From Myrmaecium sp. VS I D KN 1 (lineage: Eukaryota; Ascomycota; Dothideomycetes; Valsariales; Valsariaceae), in NCBI GenBank assembly GCA_019775845.1, contig JADQAV010000005.1:124001-188000 (forward strand): 64,000 nt of DNA, read 5' to 3'. Positions 22,027 through 33,151 of the stretch are shown here, in pieces. Position 1 is the stretch's first letter; every line of letters begins with the position of its first letter. The notes beneath the pieces were generated by a model. The model was not told where the DNA came from. It saw only the letters and a list, made by a program, of their open reading frames with translations, and searched no databases. Both the position numbers and the translations under genes were made by a program.

Positions 22027-23647
22027 ACGACCAGAAGCGTGACTTGTCCGCCGTGACTGATGCGTCTGAGATGACCTCGTCCTTGTCGACATGATGCATG
22101 CATATGACCGTTGATGCGATGCGATGCTGTTACATTGCCTATGGATTGACTCGCCTATCCTGGACCATTGACTTCCGACCTTGACCTCCACTGGTGGCTT
22201 CTCGATGTCACCTTTTGATCTATGCTTGATGCTCGTTCACTCGTCTGTGCGTCAAACCGTCTTCTTTGCAGAAGTTGTTTTGGATGCTTGCCCGTACGAC
22301 CTCAAGTTCACGATCGGCGAAATGCTCGCGGTGAAATCCGTAGACTTGCTTTTGGTAGCGCTTGAACTGCTCGGGCTCTCGTCCGTACGCATCTACCAAC
22401 GTACCTGGTTTGTCAGACTGGCCTCGATGACAATGATGAAACTCGAAAAGCATACACTGTCGTAGGATGGGTATGATAGGACAGTTGCACATCTTCCTAT
22501 CGCAAGCATTGAGCCATCCATTGCGACTCAGTCTCCGTTGCATGATCATGCACGCCACCTCGGACTTTTTTGAACTCTTGCAACCGGATCACTCCGTGAA
22601 CAAGGAAAGTACCTCGTCACTGGTATCTCTAGTTTCTGGGTTACGAACATGGCGGTAAGGACATGATCTGGGGAGCAGATTCTCTTACACGGACATGCTC
22701 TTCACCAATGCTCCCCAGAGCCCCTTCTATGCTGCACTGACCTTTGCCTACGATTGCACTTTCATTTCGGTTCATGTTGTCCGGCTGCATGCTTCAATTG
22801 GACAACAGGCTTTCGTCTGCGTTGTGTAAATTAGTTAAATTCCTAATACATCAGAAAAATAATGTTATTGATTCACAAAGGCCTGCTGGAGGAATCCACA
22901 CAGTCCACAGTTCATTGAATTTTATGCTTTCTAAGTCTCCCACGCCGTCTCTCTATTATCTCGATTCCAGCTCTCCCTACTCAGGGCATCGCACACATGG
23001 TATTTATTGTCAGTTGATTCGCAGCGCTACGCAAACGGTCTGGTAACATAATACCAACTGTACATACATGTACACATATCGAGGACACAGCAAGAACTGA
23101 TAAGCCAACGTGCTGGCGACATGCAGTAGCAAAGACAGCAGCAAACCAGCGGAGGCTCGCCCAATCAAATGCTCGACGTCGGTCAGCCTACGCCCAAGCG
23201 CTAGATACCCCACACTTTCGTCTGAACTAGCAACCCCCGCAAGGCGGCGACTCCCGACCTCAAGTCTAACACCGAGGAACGTTGCTTGATAAGGGAGATG
23301 GGGGTACGCAGATAGCATGTACAGATGGCTGGTGTAGTAACTATTCCTCCTGTGTTTGCGCACTCGGGTTGCAAACTTCACGTCAGACCCTCTCCATAAC
23401 ACTTCCCCTCTTGGACCTTTACGAATCATACACACATCTCGCATCGCCCTGCTTGGAGTCCAGCTACCTACCTTGTCTTTATACGAGGCTTCCTCGCCAC
23501 ATATCTCCGGCGCCAATCTCCGTCCGTGACCTCCGTCCCCGGGATCACATTTCCCTAGTATACAGTGGGAACTTCGGACTTCATCTCTTGACAGAGCTTT
23601 ACTGTCCTCACATTGCACTGACTGCATACATCTTGTCATAATACCAC
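22027..23647. other. 1.6-kb intergenic region upstream of xanthine dehydrogenase
   Basis: No convincing gene. A 209-codon minus-strand open frame (23010-23639) has no recognisable domain and lies over the XDH promoter. A TGTACAT/ATGTACA inverted repeat lies near 23060-23075, and three HGATAR sites are listed separately. Confidence 0.5.
23098..23315. promoter_or_regulatory. HGATAR (AreA/NIT2-type) sites upstream of XDH
   Basis: TGATAA at 23098 and 23287 and AGATAG at 23310, all within 550 bp of the XDH start. Purine-catabolic genes in Aspergillus and Neurospora are known targets of the GATA factors AreA/NIT2. I did not find a TCGG-N6-CCGA (UaY-type) site. Such hexamers occur often by chance. 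Confidence 0.35.
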
Positions 23648-26600
23648 ATGGCGCCAGGCATCGTCGAGCCTGCGGTATCCAAAGAGAGCACGAGGAACCT
23701 ATCGGAGGTCACCGAAAGCTACGATGACACGCTCCGCTTCTACCTCAACGGCACCAGAGTGACCTTAGATTCCGCGGACCCGGAGATAACGCTGCTGGAG
23801 TATCTACGAGGTAGCGGGCTCACTGGGACCAAGCTGGGGTGCGCGGAGGGTGGTTGCGGCGCCTGCACTGTCGTAGGTTCCCATGCGGCGCAAACACCAC
23901 CGGGCGGCGGACGCGGACACTGACCCTGGCTAGGTGGTTTCGCAATACAACCCCACGACGAAGAAGATCTATCATGCCTCGGTGAATGCGTGTCTGGCGC
24001 CGCTGGTCAGCGTGGACGGCAAGCATGTTATCACGGTCGAGGGAATCGGGAGCGTTCAACGCCCACACCCGGTGCAGGAGCGGATAGCGAAGGGAAATGG
24101 GAGCCAGTGTGGGTTCTGCACTCCTGGTATTGTCATGGTAAGTGAAAGTCGTCCTATTAAGATGACTTGTTTGACCTGAGCGGCAGAGTTTATACGCGCT
24201 TCTCCGTAACAAACCCGAACCAAGCGAGCATGACGTTGAAGAAGCATTTGATGGTAACCTTTGCCGTTGTACTGGGTATAGGCCAATATTGGATGCTGCG
24301 CAAAGCTTTAGCGTGAAGACTGGATGCGGCAAAGCCATTACAAACGGCGGCCCCGGGTGCTGTATGGAGAATGGTAATGGAGGTGGCTGCTGCAAAGCTA
24401 AAGCTGGCGATGTGAACGGAATTGATGGCGCATACGGGGAGGTGAAACCAATACAAAAGTTCACTCCGCCAGGATTCATTGAGTACAAACCGGACACCGA
24501 GCTGATATTCCCTCCGGCCCTGCGAAAACACGAGTTCAAACCATTGGCTTTCGGGAACAAGCGCAAGCGTTGGTATAGGCCGGTAACCTTGCAGCAATTG
24601 CTGGAGATCAAGAATGCCTACCCTTCCGCGAAGATCATTGGTGGTAGCACAGAAACCCAGATCGAGATCAAGTTCAAGGGCATGCAATATACAGCATCCA
24701 TATTCGTGGGCGATATCCCTGAGCTCAGGCAGTATTCATTCAAGGAAGACCATCTGGAGATCGGAGGTAACGTGGTACTGACTGACCTGGAAAGAATCGC
24801 CCAGGAAGCCGTGAAGCATTACGGAGAAGCGCGCGGGCAGCCTTTCTCTGCTATCTTGAAGCAGCTACGGTACTTCGCAGGGCGGCAAATCAGAAATGTC
24901 GGCACGCCAGCTGGTAATCTGGCGACCGCCTCCCCCATTTCCGACCTAAATCCCGTCTTCGTTGCCACGAATGCAGTCCTGATAGCCAAATCCCTCACCA
25001 AAACCATCGAGATTCCTATGTCAGAGTTCTTCAAGGGCTACCGAAGTACCGCCCTTCCGCCGGATGCTATTATCGCGAGCCTGCGGATACCGATCGCCAA
25101 GGAAAAAGGGGAATTCATCCGCGCATACAAGCAGGCCAAGCGGAAGGACGACGATATTGCCATCGTGAACGCGGCTCTCCGTATATCCCTCAGCGATGCA
25201 TGGACTGTCGAGAGTGTAAATCTTGTGTACGGCGGAATGGCACCTACCACCATCCCTGCTCGGAAAGCTCAGGAATATCTTCGTGGCACGAGATGGACTG
25301 ATCCGGAAACCTTGGAGGGTGTAATGGGAGCGTTGGAAGACGACTTTGATCTGCGCTTCGGTGTCCCGGGCGGGATGGCGACTTACCGCAAGACTTTGGC
25401 CTTGAGCTTCTTTTATAAGTTCTATCACGAAACTTTGGCGGAGCTCCAAGCACAGGAGGCGGAGGTCGACAAACACGCTATAGGAGAGATCGAGCGTATG
25501 ATCTCTACGGGGAAGAAAGACCATGATTCCTCACGGGCCTATGAGCAGAAGGTTCTAGGGAAGCATCAGCCTCATGTCGCGGCGATGAAGCAATGTACGG
25601 GTGAGGCACAGTACACGGATGATATACCCGTCCAAAAGAACGAACTGTATGGGCACATGGTGCTGTCGACGAGGGCTCACGCGAGGCTGGTCAAAGTTGA
25701 CCCAACGCCTGCTTTAGACCTGCCCGGTGTGGTAGAATGGGTCGATCATACTGATCTCCCAAACGCGAAAGCCAACTGGTGGGGAGCTCCCAATTGCGAC
25801 GAAGTCTTCTTCGCAGTTGATGAGGTTTTCACTGCTGGTCAACCGATCGGTATGATCCTGGCGGACTCGGCGAAGCATGCCGAAGCTGCTGCGAGGGCAG
25901 TAAGAGTTGAGTACGACGACTTACCAGCCATATTTACGATCGAAGAAGCCATCGAGAAGGAAAGCTACTTTGATCATTACCGATATATCAAGAAAGGTGA
26001 TACCGAGAAAGCATTTGCCGAAGCCGATCACGTTTTCACCGGGGTTGCAAGGATGGGCGGTCAAGAGCATTTCTACCTCGAAACTCACGCGTGCGTCGTA
26101 GTGCCGAAGCCGGAAGACGGTGAGATGGAAGTGTTCAGCAGCACGCAGAACCCTTCCGAGACGCAAGCCTATATTGCACAAGTTACGGGCGTTCCCGCCA
26201 ACAGGATTGTGGCGCGCGTCAAGCGTATGGGAGGTGGCTTTGGCGGCAAAGAGACAAGATCCATTCAGTTGGCCGGTATCGTTGCCACGGCTGCGAAGAA
26301 AGTGCGTCGTCCCGTGAGATGCATGCTTAACAGGGATGAGGATATATCGACCACGGGTCAACGGCATCCCTTTTTGGGTCGCTGGAAAGTCGCCGTCAAT
26401 AAGGACGGTAAACTGCAGGCGCTTGATGCGGATGTTTTCTGCAATGGCGGTTGGAGCCAGGACCTTAGCGGCGCTGTCCTTGATAGATCACTCTCCCATA
26501 TCGACGGCGTCTATAAGATTCCCAATGTGCACGTCCGCGGACGGGTAGCGAAAACGAACACCGTTTCCAACACGGCCTTCCGTGGGTTTGGCGGCCCGCA

Positions 26601-27849
26601 GGGCATGTTCATCGCGGAGACGTACATGTCGGAGATTGCTGACCATCTGGGCATACCGGTAGATCAGCTCCGGCAGATCAACATGTACAAGGCAGGGGAG
26701 CAGACGCACTTCAACCAGGAGCTCAAGGACTGGTATGTTCCACTGATGTATAAACAAGTTCAGGAAGAGTCGGATTACGCCAGACGTCGAAAAGAGGTGG
26801 ACGAGTTCAACAAGACACATAAGTGGAACAAGCGTGGCCTCGCGTTGATCCCTACCAAGTTTGGTATTTCATTCACTGCCCTCTTCCTCAACCAGGCGGG
26901 CGCCCTGGTGCACATCTACCATGACGGATCCGTACTGCTCGCTCATGGCGGTACGGAGATGGGCCAGGGGCTACACACGAAAATGATCATGATCGCAGCG
27001 GAAGCGCTCAAAGTTCCGCAAGAGAACATCTTTATCTCGGAGACGGCGACCAACACCGTCGCCAACACCTCGTCCACGGCCGCCTCCGCCTCCAGCGACC
27101 TCAACGGCTACGCCATCTGGAACGCGTGCGCCCAGCTCAACGAGCGCCTGGCACCGTACCGAGAAAAGCTAGGCCCGGAAGCGACGATGAAGCAGCTCGC
27201 GCACGCGGCCTACTTCGACCGCGTCAACCTCTCCGCCAACGGCTTCTACCGCACCCCGGACATCGGGTACGTGTGGGGGCCGAACGCGGGGCAGATGTAC
27301 TTCTACTTCACCCAGGGCGTCACGGCCGCGGAGGTGGAGCTCGACACGCTGACGGGCGACTGGACGTGCCGACGGGCCGACATCACGATGGACGTCGGCC
27401 GCAGCATCAACCCGGCCATCGACTACGGCCAGATCGAAGGCGCCTTCGTCCAGGGCCAGGGCCTCTTCACCACGGAAGAGATGCTCTGGCACCGCGCCAC
27501 CGGCCAGATCTTCACCAAGGGCCCCGGCGCCTACAAGATCCCGGGCTTCCGCGACATCCCCCAGGTCTTCAACGTCAGTTTGCTCAAGGACGTGCAGTGG
27601 GAGCACCTCCGCACCATCCAGCGCAGCCGCGGCGTCGGCGAGCCGCCCCTCTTCATGGGCTCGGCCGTCTTCTTCGCCATCCGTGACGCGCTCACCGCGG
27701 CGCGCGCTGAGTTTGGCGAGACGGCGGTCTTGCACCTGCAGAGTCCCGCGACGGTCGAGCGGATTCGGGTCAGCTGTGCGGATCCGATTGTGACTCGAGC
27801 GAGGGTGCGGCCGCAGGAGGGGGAGAAGAGCTTTTTTGTTTCGATTTGA
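23648..27849 (+). CDS. hxA: Xanthine dehydrogenase (purine hydroxylase I)
   Basis: Molybdenum-iron-flavin enzyme oxidising hypoxanthine to xanthine and urate in purine catabolism. The exons are 23648-23872, 23934-24137 and 24187-27849, giving 1363 residues. The N-terminal [2Fe-2S] domain has Cys65, Cys70 and Cys73 ([11 protein letters not shown]). The second cluster has CGFCTPG and [11 protein letters not shown] domain: [14 protein letters not shown] and the [15 protein letters not shown] segment. Molybdopterin domain: [22 protein letters not shown] with Glu832, Arg910 in [30 protein letters not shown] and Glu1295 in GVGEPPLF. These Glu/Arg residues are the purine-positioning and catalytic residues of true xanthine dehydrogenases (bovine Glu802, Arg880, Glu1261), so nicotinate hydroxylase is less likely. 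From about 27,000 onward, third positions become almost wholly G/C. Confidence 0.96.
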
Positions 27850-28720
27850 GGGGGTGGGGTTTGGGGGGTGCAGTCGTGGTCATGGGGTCGCTTTTGCTGG
27901 TTGTGTTGGGTGGGTGGGGGTGGCCTTGATATGTACTGTATATTCTTCTATATCTATACAACCGAAATCTTATTACTTTTCGCTAAAAGCGAAGTGTAGT
28001 GGTGTAGTAGACAGACCGTTCTCCCGTTGTTTCTCACATCGTTTCTCCATTTCGTAAAAGGAGTGGCCACTCTATTCTTTTTCCTCCTCCCCCCCGATAC
28101 CCTTCTTTTATTACCTTGACCTCCTCGATCCCCACCGAAAGGAAAGAAAAACATCTCACGCGCACGAGCGTGATGAACCGAAAATTTTCTGATATGTGCT
28201 GGAGACGGGGTGTATATGTAGAGCGTCGTCGTACCATATCGGAGAAAAGATGCACACGAACACACACACACGCGCGCGCGCAGGGAATAGTCCAGGATGC
28301 GGTGATGAGGATGAAATGAGTGAGGACAAGGGTGCTGAGAGTCGCAACTGAAGACAGAGAGATCCCCGAGCCTTTAGCCCCAGCTCCCTTCCCGCCCCCT
28401 CCTTGACCGGGGAAAAACAAGACCCATCACCGCAGCTTAAAACGATGCCGAACTACCGAGTCGGCCTCCCGTTGTGAGGAGGGTTCGGCCGTCTCAACAT
28501 CGCCGAGGTCGATCCATTCCGATCCGGTTCACGGCGGGGGCCGGCCGAAACATTAAGCGCCTGGCTCTGTGTCTCTGGGGCGGGGTCCGCTCGTCGGCGT
28601 TTGCGTCGTCGTCGGCGTTTTTTGCGTCGTTGCTCGCCCGAGTCGGCATTAGCAGGTCCGTCGTGCGCATCGCGCAAGGCGTCATGATCATCGTCGTCGT
28701 CGCCGCTATCACTCCCCTCC
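27850..28720. other. Convergent intergenic region with CA/CG repeat and triplet tract
   Basis: 3' flanks of XDH (+) and Mgs1 (-). It holds an ACACAC/GCGCGC run at 28258-28282. At 28453-28720 there is a GAC/CGA triplet-rich stretch that on the minus strand reads as an acidic then basic protein tail in a frame other than that of Mgs1 (see findings). Confidence 0.55.
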
Positions 28721-30340
28721 TCATCGTCGTCCTTCCCCTCGTCCTCCCCCCCCCGAAAGCTCCGGATCCACGCGCGTCCCCAGGTCACGGTCCTCCAGGA
28801 ACCGTCGGCCGCGGAGCTGTTCAGGCAAGTACTCCTGCCGCACCCGACCATCGACGAAATCCGGGTTGTACTTGTACGCCGCGCCATACCCGATCTCCTT
28901 CATGAGGCGGGTGGGGGCGTTGCGGAGGTGCAAAGGGATGGGCAGGCCAGCGAGGCCGGGCTCGTGCTCGAGGGCGTGCATGGCGGCGCCGAGGGCGCGG
29001 TAGGCGCGCGTGCTTTTGGGTGCCAGGGCCAGCGCGACCGTCAGGTGGGCGAGCTGAATGCGGCATTCGGGCATGCCGAGCTTCTCGCAGGCGGTGTAGG
29101 TGGCGGCGGCGAGCGGGAGGAGGGTGTTGTCCGCCAGCCCGACGTCCTCGGAGGCGACGACCATGAGCCGGCGAGCGATGTAAAGGGGGTCCTCGCCGGA
29201 TTGGAGCATACGAGCGAGGTAGTAGAGCGAGGCGTCCGGGTCGGATCCGCGGATGGACTTGTGGAGGGCGGAGATGGTGTCGTAGTGCTGGTCGCCGGCG
29301 CGGTCGTAGACAAGGGTATGGGTGAGGGAGCGCTTGAGCTGGTCCGAGGTCATGTTGGGCCGGGTGGAGAGGTCGAGGGCGAGCTCGAGGAGGTTCAGGG
29401 CGGTGCGGGCGTCGCCGTCGGCAAATGAGGCGAGGTAGGAGAGAAAGTCCGGGGTGAGCAGGGGGTTGTCGATGGCGTTCTCGGTGGCAACGGCACGGGT
29501 GAGGATGGCGGTGATGTCGGCGTCGGTGAGCTTTGCGAGCGTGAAGGTTCGGCAGCGTGAGAGGAGGGCGGAACCGACCTTGAATGAGGGATTCTCGGTG
29601 GTAGCGCCAATCAGGGTCACCTGGCCGGCTTCGACGGGGCCGAGGAAGACGTCCTGCTGCGACTTGGAGAAGCGGTGGATCTCGTCGCAGAAGATGATAG
29701 TCTTGCGGCAGGTGAGGACGAGCTCGCCGCGGGCCTCGGCGAAGATCTTCTTGCACTCGGCAACGCCGCTGCTAGTGCTGTTGATCTCGATGAAGCGGCA
29801 GCCGGCCGTGGTGGCGATGAGGCGGGCGATGGTCGTTTTCCCCGTTCCCGGACCGCCCCAGAGGATCATCGACGGCACCCGATCTTGCTCTATGAGTCCT
29901 CTGATGACGCCGTTTGGCCCAACCAGCTCCTGTCCGCAGACTTCATCCAGTGTCCGCGGCCTCATGCGCTCGGCCAGCGGCGCGACCTTTTGTAGAGTGT
30001 TGGAGAGTTTGGAGCGTTTGGGGACGGACGGCGAGGCGGTTCCCACGGCGACGTCGTTGCCAACATCGTCAGCCGACCGTTTCAATCCGTGCGCCGGCAG
30101 CGGCTGCGTCTTCTGTGGTGTTATCGAAGGCTTCCAGGTGGAGGTAACGGCGTCGCCCTTCGCGGCCGAACCTGCGACGCGTCTCACGGCAGGCGTCTGG
30201 AAGATGCTCGCGACGTTGGCGGCCGGCGGCTGTGGGTCGGAGCTGCCGGGCTCAGCGAGGTTGGTCTGGCAACCCGAGTCGATGTGCGAGTTGATGTCGC
30301 GTTCTCGCACCGGTTTGGCGCAGATGGGACAGTCGACCAT
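28721..30340 (-). CDS. MGS1: Mgs1/WRNIP1-type AAA+ ATPase
   Basis: Nuclear DNA-damage-tolerance ATPase related to clamp loaders and bacterial RarA. It binds ubiquitinated PCNA and regulates polymerase delta and stalled forks. The product has 539 residues from the ATG at 30340. A UBZ4-type zinc finger opens the protein, with Cys4, Cys7, His19 and Cys24 in the C-x2-C-x11-H-x4-C pattern. A linker with a KRS-type basic patch leads to the AAA+ core. The core shows PRTLDEVCGQ at about 128-136, Walker A GGPGTGKT at 162-169, Walker B IIFCDEIHRF (Asp219, Glu220), sensor 1 IGATTENPSF, and the C-terminal helical domain with RGSDPDASLYYLARML and FLEDRDLG. The stop falls 11 codons after a run of nine G. 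It is divergent from the aminotransferase gene. Confidence 0.95.
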   Translation of the reverse strand: MVDCPICAKPVRERDINSHIDSGCQTNLAEPGSSDPQPPAANVASIFQTPAVRRVAGSAAKGDAVTSTWKPSITPQKTQPLPAHGLKRSADDVGNDVAVGTASPSVPKRSKLSNTLQKVAPLAERMRPRTLDEVCGQELVGPNGVIRGLIEQDRVPSMILWGGPGTGKTTIARLIATTAGCRFIEINSTSSGVAECKKIFAEARGELVLTCRKTIIFCDEIHRFSKSQQDVFLGPVEAGQVTLIGATTENPSFKVGSALLSRCRTFTLAKLTDADITAILTRAVATENAIDNPLLTPDFLSYLASFADGDARTALNLLELALDLSTRPNMTSDQLKRSLTHTLVYDRAGDQHYDTISALHKSIRGSDPDASLYYLARMLQSGEDPLYIARRLMVVASEDVGLADNTLLPLAAATYTACEKLGMPECRIQLAHLTVALALAPKSTRAYRALGAAMHALEHEPGLAGLPIPLHLRNAPTRLMKEIGYGAAYKYNPDFVDGRVRQEYLPEQLRGRRFLEDRDLGTRVDPELSGGGGRGEGRR

Positions 30341-31240
30341 GGCGGGTTGGGGACGGATGGGAGAGCTGAGACGAGTCCGATCCCACAGGTTATTATAGCA
30401 GGGAATCCTCCATTAATCGGGAGTACGGATGATCCGCCTCCACGCCAAGCCGTGATGTGATTGAACTGTGCGAAGTAAGCCAAGCAGAGGTGCTTCAGTG
30501 TGTCAATCTCACATATATCAACTGTCAGCTCCAAGGGATCCTGGGTTGTGAGAGTCTGTACTTGACGTGAGAGGAACGTGCGAACAGCGCCGTCACGGGT
30601 TAGGTTTCCATTCACTTGTGGTCCCCCTCGAGTGACTGGCACGTTATCTATTGAAAGCACTGGAAAGATTACTGATGCAGTGCACTGATGCCGTCTTTTT
30701 TCGCCGGTAACCACTTACCAAAAATACCTTACACACTCCTGTACACGTGGGGGACAAAGGTGGATGAATTCAGGCATCAAGTTCCTACGGTTATCATTTT
30801 ACTATCCGACATAACTTGAACACGGTAATCACTCGTGAGATTCAAGCTACTAGTAGTATATACTCTGGCTAAGGTATGATAAAGACGGGAGTCTTATAAC
30901 GCGATATCAGAACTAAGACAGAAAAAAGCGATCGAAGCTGATCAATCTGGTGATATTGCTACGATTGCCTTGATGCCTGAATTCACTCCGACGGGACGAT
31001 CCGGGGAAGACGACGGCCGGGGCGGCGCGATGTCGGCCAGGCCCGTTCGGCGATGACGGACTGACGGCCGACCCTTTCGGACGTCTCGGCGGGCAACGCG
31101 TGGGGTCGGGCGAGCACGCAAGACGAATTATCTCTACGCCATCCATCATCCTCAGGCACTCCCCCACTCCACTCTTTCTTTCTCTCCAGCTCTCACCGTC
31201 TCCTTCTCCTTCTTCCCCCCTTCCCTTTTCCTCACATGCC
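30341..31240. other. 900-bp divergent promoter region, Mgs1/BNA3
   Basis: Upstream DNA of both genes. The part at 31130-31235 is pyrimidine-rich on the + strand, as expected of a leader for the aminotransferase. Minus-strand open frames at 30184-30714 and 30913-31473 have no recognisable domain and overlap known exons. No gene is called. Confidence 0.5.
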
Positions 31241-31277
31241 ATGCGCCTGTTCGCGCCCTCCTCCTTGCCAGCTCTGA
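31236..31277 (+). promoter_or_regulatory. 13-codon overlapping upstream ORF
   Basis: ATG at 31236, five bases before the main ATG at 31241 and in a different frame. It reads MPCACSRPPPCQL and stops at 31275-31277. Ribosomes that use it would miss the mitochondrial start and could reach the in-frame ATG at 31364. Confidence 0.45.
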
Positions 31278-32937
31278 CCCACCGACCTCTCGTCCCGCTT
31301 CCGCGCTTCACCTCCAACCTCGCCCAGTCCGCTCGCGCGCCCTCCGCCCTCCCACGCCGAACCATGTCTTCCACTTCCGCGCGCGCCGACCCGTTCAAGC
31401 CTGCAAAGCGGGTGGCAGGCCAGAGGCAGGATGTCTGGTAAGCGCCCACGATCTTGCTTGGAAGGCATTGCATACACGGGGACGGGCTTCTCTAACGGAC
31501 CGGCGGCAGGTCAATCGTCAATGAGGCTGCGGCCGCCTCCCCGAAGCAGCCCATCGTGAACATGGGCCAAGGCTTCTTTGGCTACAACCCTCCGCAATTC
31601 GTCATCGACGCAGCGAAGCAGGCGTTGGATCAGGTGGAATGCAATCAGTACTCGCCGACGAAGGTATGACATGAAAGAGATGGCATTGGTCAGGATTAGA
31701 ATGGGAATGGGAAGCTGAAAGCTATGCAGGGTCGCCCGAGGTTAAAGAAAGCCATCGCGGACGCGTACTCTCCCTTCTTCGGTCGGGCTCTGAACCCGGA
31801 CACGGAGGTGACGATCACGACCGGCGCGAATGAGGGTGAGATTCCGCTCGTGTACCGGCGAGGAAGAAACGCGGAGCTGACCGAGCTCTAGGCATGCTGA
31901 GCGCCTTCATGGGCTTCCTCGAACCGGGCGACGAGGTCATCGTGTTCGAGCCCTTCTTCGACCAGTACATCAGCAACATCGAGATGCCAGGTGGGAAGGT
32001 AGTGTACGTGCCGATGCACCCGCCCAAAGAAGGCGCCATCAAGACGACCTCCGCGGCCGAGTGGACGATCGACATGGCCGAGCTCGAGGCCGCCATCACG
32101 CCCCGCACCCGCATGATCGTCCTCAACACGCCCCACAACCCGATCGGCAAGGTGTTCTCGCGCGCGGAGCTCCAGGCGATCGGCGACCTCTGCGTGAAAC
32201 ACAACATCCTCATCCTCTCCGACGAGGTCTACGACCGGCTGTACTACGTCCCCTTCACGCGGATCGCGACGCTCTCGCCTGAGATCGCGCGCCTCACCCT
32301 CACGGTCGGCAGCGGGGGGAAGAACTTCTACGCGACCGGTTGGCGGGTCGGCTGGCTGATCGGCCCGCCGGAGCTGATCCGCTACGTGAGCGCGGCGCAC
32401 ACGCGCATCTGCTTCAGCAGCGTGTCGCCGTTGCAGGAAGCGATGGCTATTGGCTTCGAGCAGGCGGACGCGCATGGCTTCTGGGAGGAGTCGAAGCGGG
32501 AGATGCAGGCGAAGATGGATAAGTTTAACCGGGTGTGGGATGAGCTTGGTTTGCCGGTGAGTGCCCCTCAAATCACATCTACATCAACTGTCCCTCCTCC
32601 TAGAAAACTGGACTCCCTCACTAACACCCCCATCCCTTCCCTCCAGTACTCCAACCCCGAAGGCGGCTACTTCGTCCTGGTGAACATGGCCAAGGTGGCG
32701 CTGCCATCGGACTACGTCTTCCCACCGCACGTCGCGGATCGACCGCGCGACTTCCGCCTCATGTGGTTCCTCATCCACGAGCTGGGCGTCGCGGCCATCC
32801 CGCCCACCGAGTTCGTCACCGAGCCCAACGCGCATCTCGTCCAGGACTGGCTCCGCTTCGCGGTGTGCAAGGAGGATGCGGTGTTGGAGGAGGCGATGGA
32901 GCGGTTGAGGGGGTTGAGGGGGTTTTTGAGGGAGTAG
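31241..32937 (+). CDS. BNA3: Kynurenine/aromatic aminotransferase, BNA3 type
   Basis: PLP-dependent class-I aminotransferase that converts kynurenine (with an oxo-acid) to kynurenic acid and may act in other amino-acid exchanges. The exons are 31241-31437, 31510-31663, 31730-31835, 31892-32556 and 32647-32937, all GT..AG and phase-compatible, giving 470 residues. Residues 1-41 are Arg/Ser/Leu-rich without acidic residues, a likely mitochondrial presequence. Met42 (MSSTSARADPF) could start a cytosolic form. Family marks are NMGQGFFGYNPPQ, NQYSPTKGRPRLKKAI, TTGANEGM, NTPHNPIGKVF, ILSDEVYDRL and the PLP lysine Lys296 in GSGGKNFYATGWRVGW. The C-terminal part has NPEGGYFVLV and WLRFAVCKED. A cysteine-S-conjugate beta-lyase side activity is known in the family. 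Confidence is high for the family and moderate for the exact substrate. Confidence 0.93.
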
Positions 32938-33123
32938 GGGGTGAGGGAGAGGGGATGGGATGGTGGGAATGACGCTGGGGAAAATAGAAATATAGAGAGA
33001 TGGGTTTACTGTCAGCTTAGCTGCTCGTGTTCGGAAGTCTTGCATGTGTGTGATGTATGATGTACGATGACTACCGGGTATATCCGCGTCCCGGCTCTCG
33101 CGTGGCTGCACGCAGCGTGTATC

Positions 33124-33151
33124 GTGCAGCGTGCAGCGTGCAGCGTGCAGC
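33124..33151. repeat. 7-bp tandem repeat (GTGCAGC x4)
   Basis: Four exact copies of GTGCAGC plus a partial fifth, downstream of the aminotransferase gene. Confidence 0.85.

Noticed and set aside
23010-23639. 209-codon minus-strand frame over the XDH promoter
   Set aside because: No recognisable domain and mixed, unprotein-like composition. It overlaps the region that must hold the XDH promoter.
27126-27735. Long frames in both directions over the end of xanthine dehydrogenase
   Set aside because: Shadows of the GC3-rich 3' part of a well-supported gene. They are rich in Arg/Pro/Gly/His without a domain.
30913-31473. 186-codon minus-strand frame across the aminotransferase first exon
   Set aside because: Antisense to a coding exon and its CT-rich leader. 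Arg/Glu/Gly composition reflects that tract.
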